Positions 1 to 8,052 of a DNA stretch of 64,000 bases are shown here, piece by piece. The first letter of the stretch is position 1. Each line of letters starts with the position of its first letter. The position numbers and the translations under genes are program-made. The stretch is from G963677915 sp963677915 (GTDB lineage: Bacteria > Bacillota > Clostridia > Lachnospirales > Vallitaleaceae), in the NCBI GenBank assembly GCA_963677915.2, contig CAXXGE010000021.1:1-64000 (forward strand). Reading direction: 5' to 3'. The notes beneath the pieces were generated by a model, which saw only the letters and a program-made list of their open reading frames with translations, did not search any database and was not told the DNA's origin.

Positions 1-1043
1 GCAAGTGCAATGCCGAGCGGAGGGGTCATACCTGCTGCCATAACCGCTGCCATGATTGCGGAGCCGGATCCTGCCGCCAGTGTACCAACACCGAAAGCGT
101 AAGCGGCTTTGTTGACAGGACCACCCATGTCGAACGCCATCATCAGTCCGATGATAAGACCAAGAACCACTTTGCTGGTTCCTTCCATACCTGTCAGGAA
201 GTTGGTCATTGCATTGTTAAGGGCTGCAACCGGTCCACCGATAACGTAGAACAGCAGAAGACCAGTGATAAGGGAACCGAAAACCGGGATAATGAGGACA
301 GGCATGATACCTGCGAGGTTTTTCGGCAACCTGACATATTTTTTAATTAGGAGAACGACATAACCACCAAGGAAACCTGCAATAAGACCACCAAGGAAAC
401 CTGCGTTCATTTGAACAGCTACGGAACCACCGATCATACCAACGGCAAGACCAGGTCTGTCAGCTATTGAGTATGCAATGTAACCGGCTAGAATAGGAAC
501 CATCAGGCTGAATGCGCCAGCACCGCCGATACCCATCAGGTATGCAGGAAGCGTGTTGGCTTCGCCGAAGGCATCATAACCGAACATGAAGCTGATTGCG
601 ATAGCAATACCACCAGCTACGACGAATGGAATCATGAAGGATACGCCGTTCATCAGGTGCTTGTAGAAACCTTTTCTTTCGGATGAACGCTTTGATTTAA
701 GGTCGGCTACTTGATCGGCAAGACCTGCAGAAGCTTTGTAAGGAGCTGCCTTGAGCGCCTTGTCGATAAGTTCTTCAGAACCTTTGAGTGCTTCGGCAAC
801 ACCGACTGTGATGAGTTTCTTGCCAACGAATCTGTCCATTGGAACTGTTGTGTCAACTGCGAGAATGACTGCATCTGCACCTGCGATATCTTCAGCGGTC
901 AATTCATTCTCCACACCGACGGAGCCTCTTGTTTCAACTTTTACTTCATACCCTTTTGCTTTTGCTGCTTCTTCGATTGCTTCAGCTGCCATGTAAGTAT
1001 GTGCAATACCGGTTGGACAAGCTGTAACGCCTACAATCTTCAT
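1..1043 (-). CDS. PTS fructose-type transporter subunit IIBC (partial, runs off the left edge)
   Basis: The reverse strand reads as a fused fructose-family phosphotransferase IIB-IIC protein. It starts at an ATG ending at 1043 behind an AGGAGG site. The N-terminal 100 or so residues are the IIB domain, with the phosphorylatable Cys9 in TACPTGIAHT. A charged linker follows (around residues 110-125), then a glycine-rich multi-helix IIC channel with several GG-rich helices. About 347 codons are present and the C-terminus lies outside the window. IIB takes phosphate from the IIA protein encoded just upstream (36 bp gap) and passes it to the sugar as it crosses the membrane. The exact sugar (fructose, mannose or a derivative) cannot be read from the sequence. 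Confidence 0.92.
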   Translation of the reverse strand, partial: MKIVGVTACPTGIAHTYMAAEAIEEAAKAKGYEVKVETRGSVGVENELTAEDIAGADAVILAVDTTVPMDRFVGKKLITVGVAEALKGSEELIDKALKAAPYKASAGLADQVADLKSKRSSERKGFYKHLMNGVSFMIPFVVAGGIAIAISFMFGYDAFGEANTLPAYLMGIGGAGAFSLMVPILAGYIAYSIADRPGLAVGMIGGSVAVQMNAGFLGGLIAGFLGGYVVLLIKKYVRLPKNLAGIMPVLIIPVFGSLITGLLLFYVIGGPVAALNNAMTNFLTGMEGTSKVVLGLIIGLMMAFDMGGPVNKAAYAFGVGTLAAGSGSAIMAAVMAAGMTPPLGIAL

Positions 1044-1079
1044 AAAGACCTCCTCTAAATATTATATATGGAAATGTAA

Positions 1080-1529
1080 TTAGATACCGAGTTCACTTGC
1101 TTCAAGGAAGCTGATCAGTTCTGCTGGCGAACCGACGTTAAGCAGCCCTTCTCTGAAAGGAGCCTTCATCAGTTTTCTTGAAAGACTTGCCAGGATCTTA
1201 AGGTGCGTTGATGATGCGTCGCTCATTGGAACGCCGATCAGGAATACCATGTTGACCGGTTCGCCGTCCATCGCATTCCAATCAAGGTTGTCCACTTTCG
1301 CAAACATGAAAAACGGTTCGTTGACAGCATCTGTTTTACCATGAGGGATGGCTACGCCAAAACCTACTGCTGTTGAAAACTCTTCTTCTCTTTTAAGTAC
1401 GGCTTCAATGTATTTGCTCTCGTTGTTTACTTTACCTTCAGCTGCTGCTATTTTCGCAAGTTGCTGCAGTACATCTTCCTTTGAAGTGGCATGCAAATCC
1501 AGCTTCACAAGTTTCTCACTGATAATCAT
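1080..1529 (-). CDS. PTS IIA component, fructose/mannitol type
   Basis: This 149-residue protein is a PTS EIIA type-2 domain, which relays phosphate from HPr to IIB. The active-site histidine is His63 in AIPHGKT, and the family pattern around GVPMSDASSTHLKIL is visible. The start at 1529 is chosen because GGAGAT lies seven bases upstream; a longer in-frame extension to 1655 has no ribosome site and reads as non-family sequence. It is the first gene before the IIBC gene on the same strand, so the two form a short operon. The upstream regulator is broken, so control of this operon may be altered. Confidence 0.93.
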   Translation of the reverse strand: MIISEKLVKLDLHATSKEDVLQQLAKIAAAEGKVNNESKYIEAVLKREEEFSTAVGFGVAIPHGKTDAVNEPFFMFAKVDNLDWNAMDGEPVNMVFLIGVPMSDASSTHLKILASLSRKLMKAPFREGLLNVGSPAELISFLEASELGI

Positions 1530-1657
1530 TGAATGAATCTCCTTCCAGTGCCTGTTGTTTAATTCTTCCTTAGTATACGGGATGAAAGGGAAATAAAACT
1601 TGGAATTTCTGATGCAAAAATTGATAATTATGATATTGTTGATCAAAATCTCCAAGA

Positions 1658-2077
1658 TCAGACCTTGTTGCCAGCAATTAACTCCTCGTGTTTTCTGATG
1701 CTGCTTATTGCATTGTGATCTTCGGCCAAGAATAGAAAGAGCAGTTCAACGACCGTCATTGCGGAGATGCGCGAGAAGCAATACTCTTCCATCAACAGTT
1801 TCTCACGTGTCGCAGTCGTGATGTGGAAATCGCTGGACTTCGCAATCGGTGATTGGTCATTGTTCGTTATGGCGATCATGGTTACATTTTTTATCTTCGC
1901 CTCTTCCATGATATCCAGAAGCAGCTTCGAGGCGCCGGAGTTTGAAATGATGATAAGCACATCCTTTTCGTCCAGATTCATCGAGAGGCCTGCCTGGGTT
2001 TCCCAGATGCTGGAAGCGGCAGCCTTTATGCCAAGCTGGTTCAATGTGAACTCACCCACCACTTTCGCTAAAAGCTG
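1658..2077 (-). pseudogene. 3' fragment of an RpiR-family regulator (SIS domain only)
   Basis: About 140 codons encode a sugar isomerase (SIS) domain typical of the C-terminal half of RpiR regulators, including VLIIISNSGASK and ITNNDQSPIA. The N-terminal helix-turn-helix half (about 100-150 residues in the family) is absent. Reading upstream, the frame enters transposon-end sequence at about 2077 and reaches a stop just before a TTG codon at 2116; no intact start is available. The break coincides with the end of an IS605-type tnpB element, so insertion or associated deletion cut the gene. It lies upstream of and codirectional with the PTS genes, as expected for their former sugar-phosphate-responsive regulator. 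Confidence 0.8.
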
Positions 2078-2078
2078 T

Positions 2079-2200
2079 GAAGTGGGGGCTTCCTGAGTAG
2101 AGTTGTCTACCGACAACTAATTGATCAGGCTAACTCCGTAGTCCCAACGGTTTTGTTATATGTATTCATGTCAGTCTATCGACAGCAACATGACGATGCC
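2079..2200 (-). ncRNA. Candidate TnpB guide RNA (omegaRNA) scaffold
   Basis: Downstream of the tnpB coding end, the reverse strand shows the sequence organisation usual for IS605 right ends that form the TnpB guide-RNA scaffold: a GGGACTACGG block, a TGATCAATTAG segment, a hairpin with GTTGTC/GACAAC arms, and a final GAAGCCCCCACTTC. In this family the guide is the host sequence just beyond the element end, here the rpiR sequence below 2078. The limits are approximate, and since tnpB itself is broken the RNA may be a relic. Inference from family knowledge; no expression evidence is possible here. Confidence 0.45.
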
Positions 2201-2772
2201 CTGTTGTCTAATGTTGATGGCTGCATTATGGTCCCTTCCGATTACCAGACCGCATTCCGGACAGGCAAATATTCTGTCCGACAACTCAAGATGCTCATGC
2301 ATGGCACCACAATCCGGACAGGTCTTGCTGGACGGGAACCACTTGTCCAGCTTGATGAGAACCTTGCCCCGGTCCTCCAGCTTGTAGGCGAGCATGTTTC
2401 GAAACATGCCGAAGCCGTTGTCATGCAGGTTCTTACCAAGATTGAGGCACTGGGCCAGACTGCGAAGATCCAGATCTTCCACAACGACAGCATCGCAGTC
2501 TTCGGCAAGACGGTATGCCTTCTTGTGCAGCCAGTCCAAGCGCTGCCGTTTGATTTTGCTCTGTAGCCTTGATACCTTTTTCTTTTGTTTGATCCAGTTG
2601 GCAGATTTGAACTGCTTGCGTGACAGTTTACGTTGTTCCTTGACCAGCTTGTCTTCCTGCTGTCGGTAGAAATGAGGGTAATTGGCTGTGTCTCACCCTC
2701 TGAATCGACATAGAAGTCCTGCTGGGCATAATCAAGGCCTACAATCTTGCTGGTGGACATGATAAAAGGCAT
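2171..2772 (-). pseudogene. tnpB (RuvC-like nuclease) fragment, frameshifted
   Basis: Two overlapping reverse-strand frames together give the C-terminal two thirds of a TnpB. The first frame holds the RuvC-I motif VGLDYAQQDFYVDSEG; the frame must change near 2690 to continue into the helical insert and the second frame, which holds RuvC-II VVVEDLDL, the zinc finger CPDCGAMHEH...CPECG and RuvC-III GRDHNAAINI. The N-terminal domain is missing. TnpB is an RNA-guided DNA nuclease of IS200/IS605 elements. With no N-terminus and a frameshift this copy should be inactive. Confidence 0.85.
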
Positions 2773-2802
2773 AACCGGAGCGTGACATAGGATACCTCCG
2801 TT

Positions 2803-3774
2803 TCACTCAAAAGGATATGAAAGTCTCCATTGACGGCGGACTTCACTCAATATTTCCATGACATCGAGACTGAATTGGTATTCGTCTTGTCTCTTTGGCA
2901 TTTCAATTGCTTTCTGCATGTCTAAAATTTCATATTGAAGAGCCTTGCGGCTGTCTCCGGATTCGATGGTTTCGGTTCTGCCATCAGCTGAGTAAGTGAT
3001 GGCTGCCGTATCGCCTCTAGGATAGTTGTAGACTTCGATATATCCCTTTTCGCCTGCGATAACGGCGCGTTTTGGCTGCTTGGCACGCATAGTCAATGCG
3101 ATGACTGATAATTGTCCTTCCGGGTTACTCAGAATGATGCCGGACTGTTCATCGACGCCTGTTTCAAAAAAATGGGCTGTCGAAAGGATTCGGTTCGGTT
3201 TGGCTGAAAGGAACCAACGCGCCAGCGAAACCGCATAGACGCCGATGTCCAATAGGGCACCGCCGGCCAACTCCTTGCTGAAAAAGCGATTGTTAACATC
3301 GTATTCCTTGAGACTGCCAAAGTTGATTTGGATCATTTTGACCTTGCCGATGGCGTCGGCATCAACCATTTTTCTGAGTTCTTGAAAGAGGGGCATGTGA
3401 TATAAGGTCATGGCTTCCATGACAACCACATTTTTTTCGTTTGCAAGTCTGCGTATTTCTTTAAGCTGCATGTCATTGACTGTGATTGCCTTTTCGCAGA
3501 GGACATGCTTGCCGTGTTCGACAGCCATTAATAGATGCTCGTAGTGCACATTGTGGGGCGTGGCGATATAGACGATATCGACAGCCGGATCCGCCAACAT
3601 GTCCCCGGCATTGTCGAAGATTCTTTGTACATCGTACTTCTTGGCAAAAGCCTCCGCTTTGGCATGGGTGCGGTTATAGACTGCATAGACGCCGACAGCT
3701 GCGTCGTTGAGTGCAGCGGCCATTTCGTTTCCTATCAAGCCGGCACCTAGAATTGCCCAGTTGTATTTTTTCAA
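2803..3774 (-). CDS. Gfo/Idh/MocA-family NAD(P)-dependent oxidoreductase
   Basis: The 323-residue protein begins with a Rossmann dinucleotide motif GAGLIG (residues 10-15), carries the EK pair (Glu94-Lys95) in CEKAITVN and has LDIGVY (Asp176-Tyr180) in the active-site region, then the C-terminal alpha/beta domain ending SYPFE as usual in the family. The start is a TTG at 3774 because GGAGGTG lies just upstream; an ATG further out (3810) has no ribosome site. The family oxidises or reduces sugars, polyols and sugar acids; the substrate is unknown. It is intact although it abuts the decayed tnpB element, and it is divergent from the sugar-acid operon that starts at 4059. Confidence 0.88.
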   Translation of the reverse strand: MKKYNWAILGAGLIGNEMAAALNDAAVGVYAVYNRTHAKAEAFAKKYDVQRIFDNAGDMLADPAVDIVYIATPHNVHYEHLLMAVEHGKHVLCEKAITVNDMQLKEIRRLANEKNVVVMEAMTLYHMPLFQELRKMVDADAIGKVKMIQINFGSLKEYDVNNRFFSKELAGGALLDIGVYAVSLARWFLSAKPNRILSTAHFFETGVDEQSGIILSNPEGQLSVIALTMRAKQPKRAVIAGEKGYIEVYNYPRGDTAAITYSADGRTETIESGDSRKALQYEILDMQKAIEMPKRQDEYQFSLDVMEILSEVRRQWRLSYPFE

Positions 3775-3866
3775 TTGATAACACCTCCAAATGTGCTTGT
3801 AGTGTATCATGAAAATAAAATATCGTAAATAATTAACACGAGAAAACTAATTTCATTTAAAGAATA

Positions 3867-3880
3867 TGGCAGCGCTTTCA
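3867..3880. promoter_or_regulatory. Upstream LacI/CcpA-type operator copy
   Basis: TGGCAGCGCTTTCA is followed by TAAAT, the same context as the site at 4019. The reverse complement fits the catabolite-responsive/LacI-type consensus TGWAANCGNTNWCA except for one position. It lies 152 bp upstream of the second site, a spacing that would permit DNA looping. Confidence 0.5.
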
Positions 3881-3977
3881 TAAATAAACCCTCTGCGAAC
3901 CCTTGAATTCGACAATAAAACTTCATTAAACCACACATAAACGTAATATAATGAAAAATATACACAATAAATACTAC

Positions 3978-4006
3978 TTGACGAGTGGATTAAGCGGTGA
4001 TATAAT
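3978..4006 (+). promoter_or_regulatory. Sigma-A promoter of the sugar-acid operon
   Basis: TTGACG (3978-3983), a 17-bp spacer and a perfect TATAAT (4001-4006). Transcription should start near 4013, immediately before the operator at 4019-4032, so a bound repressor would block clearance. Confidence 0.75.
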
Positions 4007-4018
4007 ACAAATTGTAAA

Positions 4019-4032
4019 TGACAGCGCTTTCA
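4019..4032. promoter_or_regulatory. LacI/CcpA-type operator overlapping the transcription start region
   Basis: The reverse complement TGAAAGCGCTGTCA is a perfect match to TGWAANCGNTNWCA, the CcpA cre consensus that is also close to operators of many sugar-specific LacI proteins. It sits right after the promoter's start point. Either CcpA or the LacI protein encoded at 8053 could bind; the sequence does not tell them apart. Confidence 0.65.
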
Positions 4033-4058
4033 TAAATTTTCAAAAAGGGAGAATGAGA

Positions 4059-5078
4059 ATGCAAATACAATATTCAACATTGCTGGAAACCTTCGAGGAG
4101 ATCCTGGCAAGCAAGGGATTTTCGGAGGATGACGCAAAAGCTGCAGCGACGATATTCGCGAACAACAGCGTGGACGGTATCTATTCACACGGTGTCAACA
4201 GATTTCCCAAGGTGGTGGAATACATCACAAAAGGCCATATCGATCCGGATAACAAAGCGGTATGCGAACAGGCCTTCGGTTCCTTTGAAAGATGGAACGG
4301 GAATGAAGGGCTGGGACCGCTGAATGCCAAGAAGTGCATGGATAGGGCGGTTGAACTGGCCAAGGAGAATGGCATCGGCATCGTGGCGATTCGCAACACC
4401 AACCACTGGATGCGTGGGGGCACCTATGGCTGGCAGGCGGCCGACCTGGGCTGCATCGGTATGTGCTGGACGAACACAATGCCCAACATGCCGGCTTGGG
4501 GCGGCAAGGATAGAAGGATAGGCAACAATCCTTTCATCATGGCGATTCCAAGAAGTGACGGAAAACATGTGGTAGCGGATCTTGCCATGGCGCAGTTCAG
4601 CTATGGTAAAATAGAAGAGTGCAGGCTGAAGAATATACCGCTGCCGGTTCATGGAGGGTATGATTCAGAAGGCAATCTGACCACAAATCCTGCTGAAATC
4701 GAAAAGACTTGGCGCGTGCTGCCAATCGGATTCTGGAAGGGCTCCGGATTGTCGATTGCTTTTGATCTTATCGCTGGTGTCCTTTCTGCGGGCAACACGG
4801 TAAAGGATATCGGTGAACTGAAGGATGAGATTCAGCTGTCCCAGGTGTTCATTGCTATCGATCCGACTAAGATGAACACATCAGAACTGACTGACAGCAT
4901 CATCAGCAACACGGTCGACTACATCAAAGCATCGGAACCTGCGACAGAGAACGGAAAAATCTTCTATCCAGGCGAAATGGAGTATGCTACACGCGAGAAG
5001 AACCTGGCAGAAGGCATACCGGTCATCGATTCGGTTTGGGAAAGAATTCAGGCACTTAAACAGAGCGTTCAAATATAA
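4059..5078 (+). CDS. Ldh2/YiaK-family dehydrogenase (2,3-diketo-L-gulonate reductase-like)
   Basis: The 339-residue protein belongs to the malate/L-lactate dehydrogenase-2 family of NAD(P)-dependent 2-oxo-acid reductases. The catalytic-type His44 lies in YSHGVNR, at the same residue number as in E. coli YiaK, and the conserved NTNHWMRGG and GNNPF motifs are present. YiaK reduces 2,3-diketo-L-gulonate to 3-keto-L-gulonate. The ATG at 4059 is favoured over that at 4053 because GGGAG at 4047-4051 is then seven bases away. It is the first gene of an operon with a TRAP transporter, a LacI regulator and a YiaL-like protein, the same gene mix as the yia locus, which supports a role in an L-gulonate/ascorbate-derived or similar sugar acid pathway. 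Confidence 0.88.
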   Translation: MQIQYSTLLETFEEILASKGFSEDDAKAAATIFANNSVDGIYSHGVNRFPKVVEYITKGHIDPDNKAVCEQAFGSFERWNGNEGLGPLNAKKCMDRAVELAKENGIGIVAIRNTNHWMRGGTYGWQAADLGCIGMCWTNTMPNMPAWGGKDRRIGNNPFIMAIPRSDGKHVVADLAMAQFSYGKIEECRLKNIPLPVHGGYDSEGNLTTNPAEIEKTWRVLPIGFWKGSGLSIAFDLIAGVLSAGNTVKDIGELKDEIQLSQVFIAIDPTKMNTSELTDSIISNTVDYIKASEPATENGKIFYPGEMEYATREKNLAEGIPVIDSVWERIQALKQSVQI

Positions 5079-5104
5079 AGGTTTAAATAAGAAGGAGAAG
5101 AAGT

Positions 5105-6169
5105 ATGAAAAAGAAAATTGCATTGTTGTTGACACTGGTTATGATTATTGCATCCTTTGCGGGCTGCGCGGGCACAACAGAAACGAGCACAACAGAAACG
5201 ACGGCTGACGGAACCTCTTCCGCTGCCGATGGGGAAATGCTCAAGATGATTGTGGCGCACAACCAAACATCCCTTGAAAATCCATATGCCTATGGTATCA
5301 TCGAGTTCAAGGAAAAGGTTGAGGAGCTTTCCGGAGGAAAAATCCAGGTCACACTCCATCACGGCACATTGGGAGAGAGTGAATCGGAACTTATTGAAAA
5401 ACTGCAAATGGGTGCAGCATCCATGGTTGTAGCATCCCCTGGCTTCATGACATCCATCGGTGTGCCAGAGGTGGACACGCTTTCCCTTCTGTATCTCTTT
5501 GACAGTTTTGACCATTGGGAAAGAGCCATGGACAACGATTTCGGAAATGCTATGAAACAAATCGTCCTTGACAAGACGGGCAATGATTTTCGTATCATGG
5601 GTTATTGGTCTGCGGGTGTCCGTGACTTCTACGGCAAGCAAGCTGTCAAATCGCCTGAAGATGTGAAGGGGCTGACAATTCGTACGCAGACATCTGGTGT
5701 TGTAAAAGACTTCTGGGAGGATTGTGGCGCAGTACCGACAAGTATTGCATGGGGTGAGCTGTATCAGGCGCTGCAGCAGGGTGTTGTTGATTCGGCCGAG
5801 AACGACTATACAAACATGATGCTTAAAGAACACCACAAAACACCGAACGGCAAATATTTCAGTGAAACGGACCATGACTATACGACACGTCTGTTCCTGA
5901 TGGACGGCAACTTCTACAATGGTCTGACGGAGCAGCAACAAGCATGGATCGATGAAGCATCGGCTGCTGCTACTGCAAAAGAACGTGAAATCACCTACAG
6001 CATGAAGGATGAATCCAAAGCGAAAATCATCGCTGACGGAGCAACAGTAACTGAAAAAGCTGATATTGATATCGAAGCCTTTAAGGCAATTGCCATTCCG
6101 ATTCAGGACAAATTCGCTGAAGATAACAACATGGTCGAGTATCTGGAAATGGTGCGGGCTGCAAAATAA
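5105..6169 (+). CDS. TRAP transporter solute-binding lipoprotein (DctP family)
   Basis: 354 residues. A lipoprotein signal peptide ends in the lipobox FAGC with Cys21, followed by a threonine-rich linker to residue about 45. The DctP fold then shows GVRDFYGKQAVKSPEDVKGL and the ligand arginine-type position Arg193 in LTIRTQ, which in the family grips the substrate carboxylate. The protein captures an organic or sugar acid outside the membrane and hands it to the DctQ/DctM permease encoded next. Its neighbour upstream is the YiaK-like reductase 26 bp away, so the ligand is probably that enzyme's substrate or a precursor. Confidence 0.92.
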   Translation: MKKKIALLLTLVMIIASFAGCAGTTETSTTETTADGTSSAADGEMLKMIVAHNQTSLENPYAYGIIEFKEKVEELSGGKIQVTLHHGTLGESESELIEKLQMGAASMVVASPGFMTSIGVPEVDTLSLLYLFDSFDHWERAMDNDFGNAMKQIVLDKTGNDFRIMGYWSAGVRDFYGKQAVKSPEDVKGLTIRTQTSGVVKDFWEDCGAVPTSIAWGELYQALQQGVVDSAENDYTNMMLKEHHKTPNGKYFSETDHDYTTRLFLMDGNFYNGLTEQQQAWIDEASAAATAKEREITYSMKDESKAKIIADGATVTEKADIDIEAFKAIAIPIQDKFAEDNNMVEYLEMVRAAK

Positions 6170-6203
6170 TCAAGATTGACTTATGACGAAAGGAGTCTAT
6201 GGG

Positions 6204-6689
6204 ATGAAGAGAGCAATCGATGGATTGCAGAAAATCCAGATCGCTGTCGGTGGCCTGTTTCTAGCAATCTTTCTTGTTACCGTAGTCTATCAGATGTTTA
6301 CCCGTTTTGCTGGAATTTCTGCGACGTGGACAGAGGATGTAACGATGTACTCGTTCATCTGGGCGGTGTTCATGGGAGCAAGTGCAATGGTGCATGCAAA
6401 AGCCCATTTCGCTTTTACATCCTTTAGCGATTTGCTGAAGGATGAAAAGGTCAAAAGGGTGTTGGCAATCCTGATTGCTGCAATCATGCTGGTTTTTTGC
6501 ATCTACATGACCTATTACGGAGCGATTATTGCGAAGAAATTCTGGAATTATACATGGGTAAACATACCCCAGTTCAAAAGGGGGCCGACATGGCTGTGTC
6601 TGCCGATTGCCGGTGTAACGTCGGCTATATATTTGATGAATCAGATGGTTGCTGAGATAATGACTCTTGTGAAAGGCGGTGTAAGGTAA
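6204..6689 (+). CDS. TRAP transporter small permease (DctQ family)
   Basis: 161 residues with four predicted membrane helices, the pattern of the small TRAP subunit. The conserved WTEDVTMYSFIWAVFMGA segment in helix two/three is clear. The ATG at 6204 is chosen because AAGGAG ends eight bases upstream, while the earlier ATG at 6183 lacks a site. Its stop overlaps the start of the large permease gene by one base, indicating translational coupling. Confidence 0.9.
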   Translation: MKRAIDGLQKIQIAVGGLFLAIFLVTVVYQMFTRFAGISATWTEDVTMYSFIWAVFMGASAMVHAKAHFAFTSFSDLLKDEKVKRVLAILIAAIMLVFCIYMTYYGAIIAKKFWNYTWVNIPQFKRGPTWLCLPIAGVTSAIYLMNQMVAEIMTLVKGGVR

Positions 6690-7975
6690 TGGGAGTGCTG
6701 TTGGTTATTATGTTTATTGTTTTCATTGCGATTGGTGTGCCTATTTCCTTTGCGCTTGGTATGGTATCTCTGACGGGCATTATGATGCTGCCGGATATAC
6801 CCAATATGGTCGTCTTTACAAAAATGTTCAATGGACTGGGCAGCTTTACACTTCTGGCCGTGCCGCTTTTCATTTTGGCGGCCAACCTGATGAACGAGGG
6901 GCATATTACAGAAAAGCTTATTGATAGCTGTACCTCTTTGGTGGGTCATTTCCGTGGAGGACTTGCCTATGCGAATGTCCTCGTCTCCATGATATTTGCG
7001 GGGATTTCGGGCTCTTCCCAAGCGGATACAGCCGGTGTGGGCAAGGTTTTTATCCCTTCGATGGAAAAGCAGGGTTATGATAAGGGGACGAGTGTCGGGG
7101 TGACGGCAGCATCTTCGACGCTGGGATCCATTATTCCGCCCAGCATAACGATGGTGGTTTATGCAGGTATTGCGAATGTCAGTACTGGGGCTCTTTTTGC
7201 CACTGGTTTGCTGCCGGGTATTCTCCTGGGCCTTGCCATGATGCTGGTTATCAGATTCTATTCCAAGTCAAAGAAATTCCCTAAGGGCGAGCGGGTGCCG
7301 ACGGCTGTTGTTGTTAAGCAAACGTTGATTTCCCTGCCGGCCCTGCTGACGCCAATCATTTTGATTGGTGGTATTGTTACCGGATTATTCACGCCTACAG
7401 AATCTGCGGCGATTGCCTGCATGTACGCATTGCTGATAGGTATCTTCTTTTATAAAACCATCAAGGTGCGTGCGCTGCCTCGTATACTGATTGAGACCAT
7501 GGAATTATCGGCTTTGTCTTTGTTTGCGCTGGCAACAGCCAATGCATTGGGAGAGTTGATGAGCTACTATCAGTTGAATGTGTTTGTGCAGCAGTTTTTC
7601 CTGACGATTCCTGGTGGGGCGCTTGTTTTCATGATTGTAACGGTTCTGTTCTTCATGTTTGTCGGTACATTTATGGATGCTATCCCGGCGATGATACTCT
7701 TTGTACCGATCATACTTCCCTCGGCACTGGTGCTTGGCATAAGCCCGATCATCATGGGACTGATCGTCGTCGTGACGCTGGCTCTTGGTCTGGTGACGCC
7801 GCCCTATGGCCTCTGCCTGCTCATTGCATCCTCAATTAGCAAGATCACCATAGAAGATGCGTTCAAGGGGACTGTGCCGTATTTTCTGTCATCGCTTGTT
7901 GTGCTGGTGCTGCTGATTGTGTTCCAGAACATTTGGCTGGCCATCCCTACGTCGCTTTTTCCGGCGCTGTTCTAA
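6689..7975 (+). CDS. TRAP transporter large permease (DctM family)
   Basis: 428 residues, almost wholly hydrophobic with about 12 membrane helices, the usual size for DctM. Hallmarks are GISGSSQADTAGVGKVFIPSM, SIIPPSITMVVYAG and FTPTESAAIA. It forms the sodium-coupled transport channel of the TRAP system. It is coupled to the DctQ gene (TAATG overlap) and is followed by a weak internal promoter for the LacI gene. Confidence 0.94.
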   Translation: MGVLLVIMFIVFIAIGVPISFALGMVSLTGIMMLPDIPNMVVFTKMFNGLGSFTLLAVPLFILAANLMNEGHITEKLIDSCTSLVGHFRGGLAYANVLVSMIFAGISGSSQADTAGVGKVFIPSMEKQGYDKGTSVGVTAASSTLGSIIPPSITMVVYAGIANVSTGALFATGLLPGILLGLAMMLVIRFYSKSKKFPKGERVPTAVVVKQTLISLPALLTPIILIGGIVTGLFTPTESAAIACMYALLIGIFFYKTIKVRALPRILIETMELSALSLFALATANALGELMSYYQLNVFVQQFFLTIPGGALVFMIVTVLFFMFVGTFMDAIPAMILFVPIILPSALVLGISPIIMGLIVVVTLALGLVTPPYGLCLLIASSISKITIEDAFKGTVPYFLSSLVVLVLLIVFQNIWLAIPTSLFPALF

Positions 7976-7977
7976 CG

Positions 7978-8006
7978 TTGTATGATGCGTGAGTAACAAG
8001 TATAAT
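7978..8006 (+). promoter_or_regulatory. Likely internal promoter for the LacI regulator gene
   Basis: TTGTAT (7978-7983), 17-bp spacer, TATAAT (8001-8006), placed in the 77-bp gap before the regulator gene. It would let the repressor be made while the main operon is off. Confidence 0.5.
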
Positions 8007-8052
8007 AAAGGATATGTCACTACTGAATTTGATAATATGAAGGCGGAAGAAA

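Larger units (their letters stand above)
2079..2800 (-). mobile_element. IS200/IS605-family tnpB element remnant
   Basis: The segment holds a truncated tnpB (reverse strand) and a structured right end with the hairpin GTTGTC-TACC-GACAAC at 2103-2118 and a terminal GAAGCCCCCACTTC-type motif near 2080-2093. No tnpA is present. The left side stops abruptly at about 2800 next to the end of an intact oxidoreductase gene, so the element is decayed on that side. It separates the RpiR fragment from whatever lay upstream of it. Confidence 0.7.

Noticed and set aside
1619..1645. TTGAT-N16-ATCAA arrangement upstream of the PTS IIA gene as an RpiR operator
   Set aside because: The arms are short and AT-rich and the second half does not form a convincing dyad.
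2103..2118. GTTGTC/GACAAC palindrome as a GntR operator like those at 9.7 kb
   Set aside because: It is part of the conserved structured end of the tnpB element, and no promoter is near.
2153..2566. Plus-strand frame across the tnpB remnant
   Set aside because: It mirrors the real tnpB C-terminus with its zinc finger and RuvC motifs on the other strand.
5069..5941. Long open frame of 290 codons on the reverse strand
   Set aside because: It lies wholly opposite a well-supported TRAP binding-protein gene, has Cys/His-rich low-family-likeness sequence and no ribosome site; it is a shadow of codon bias.
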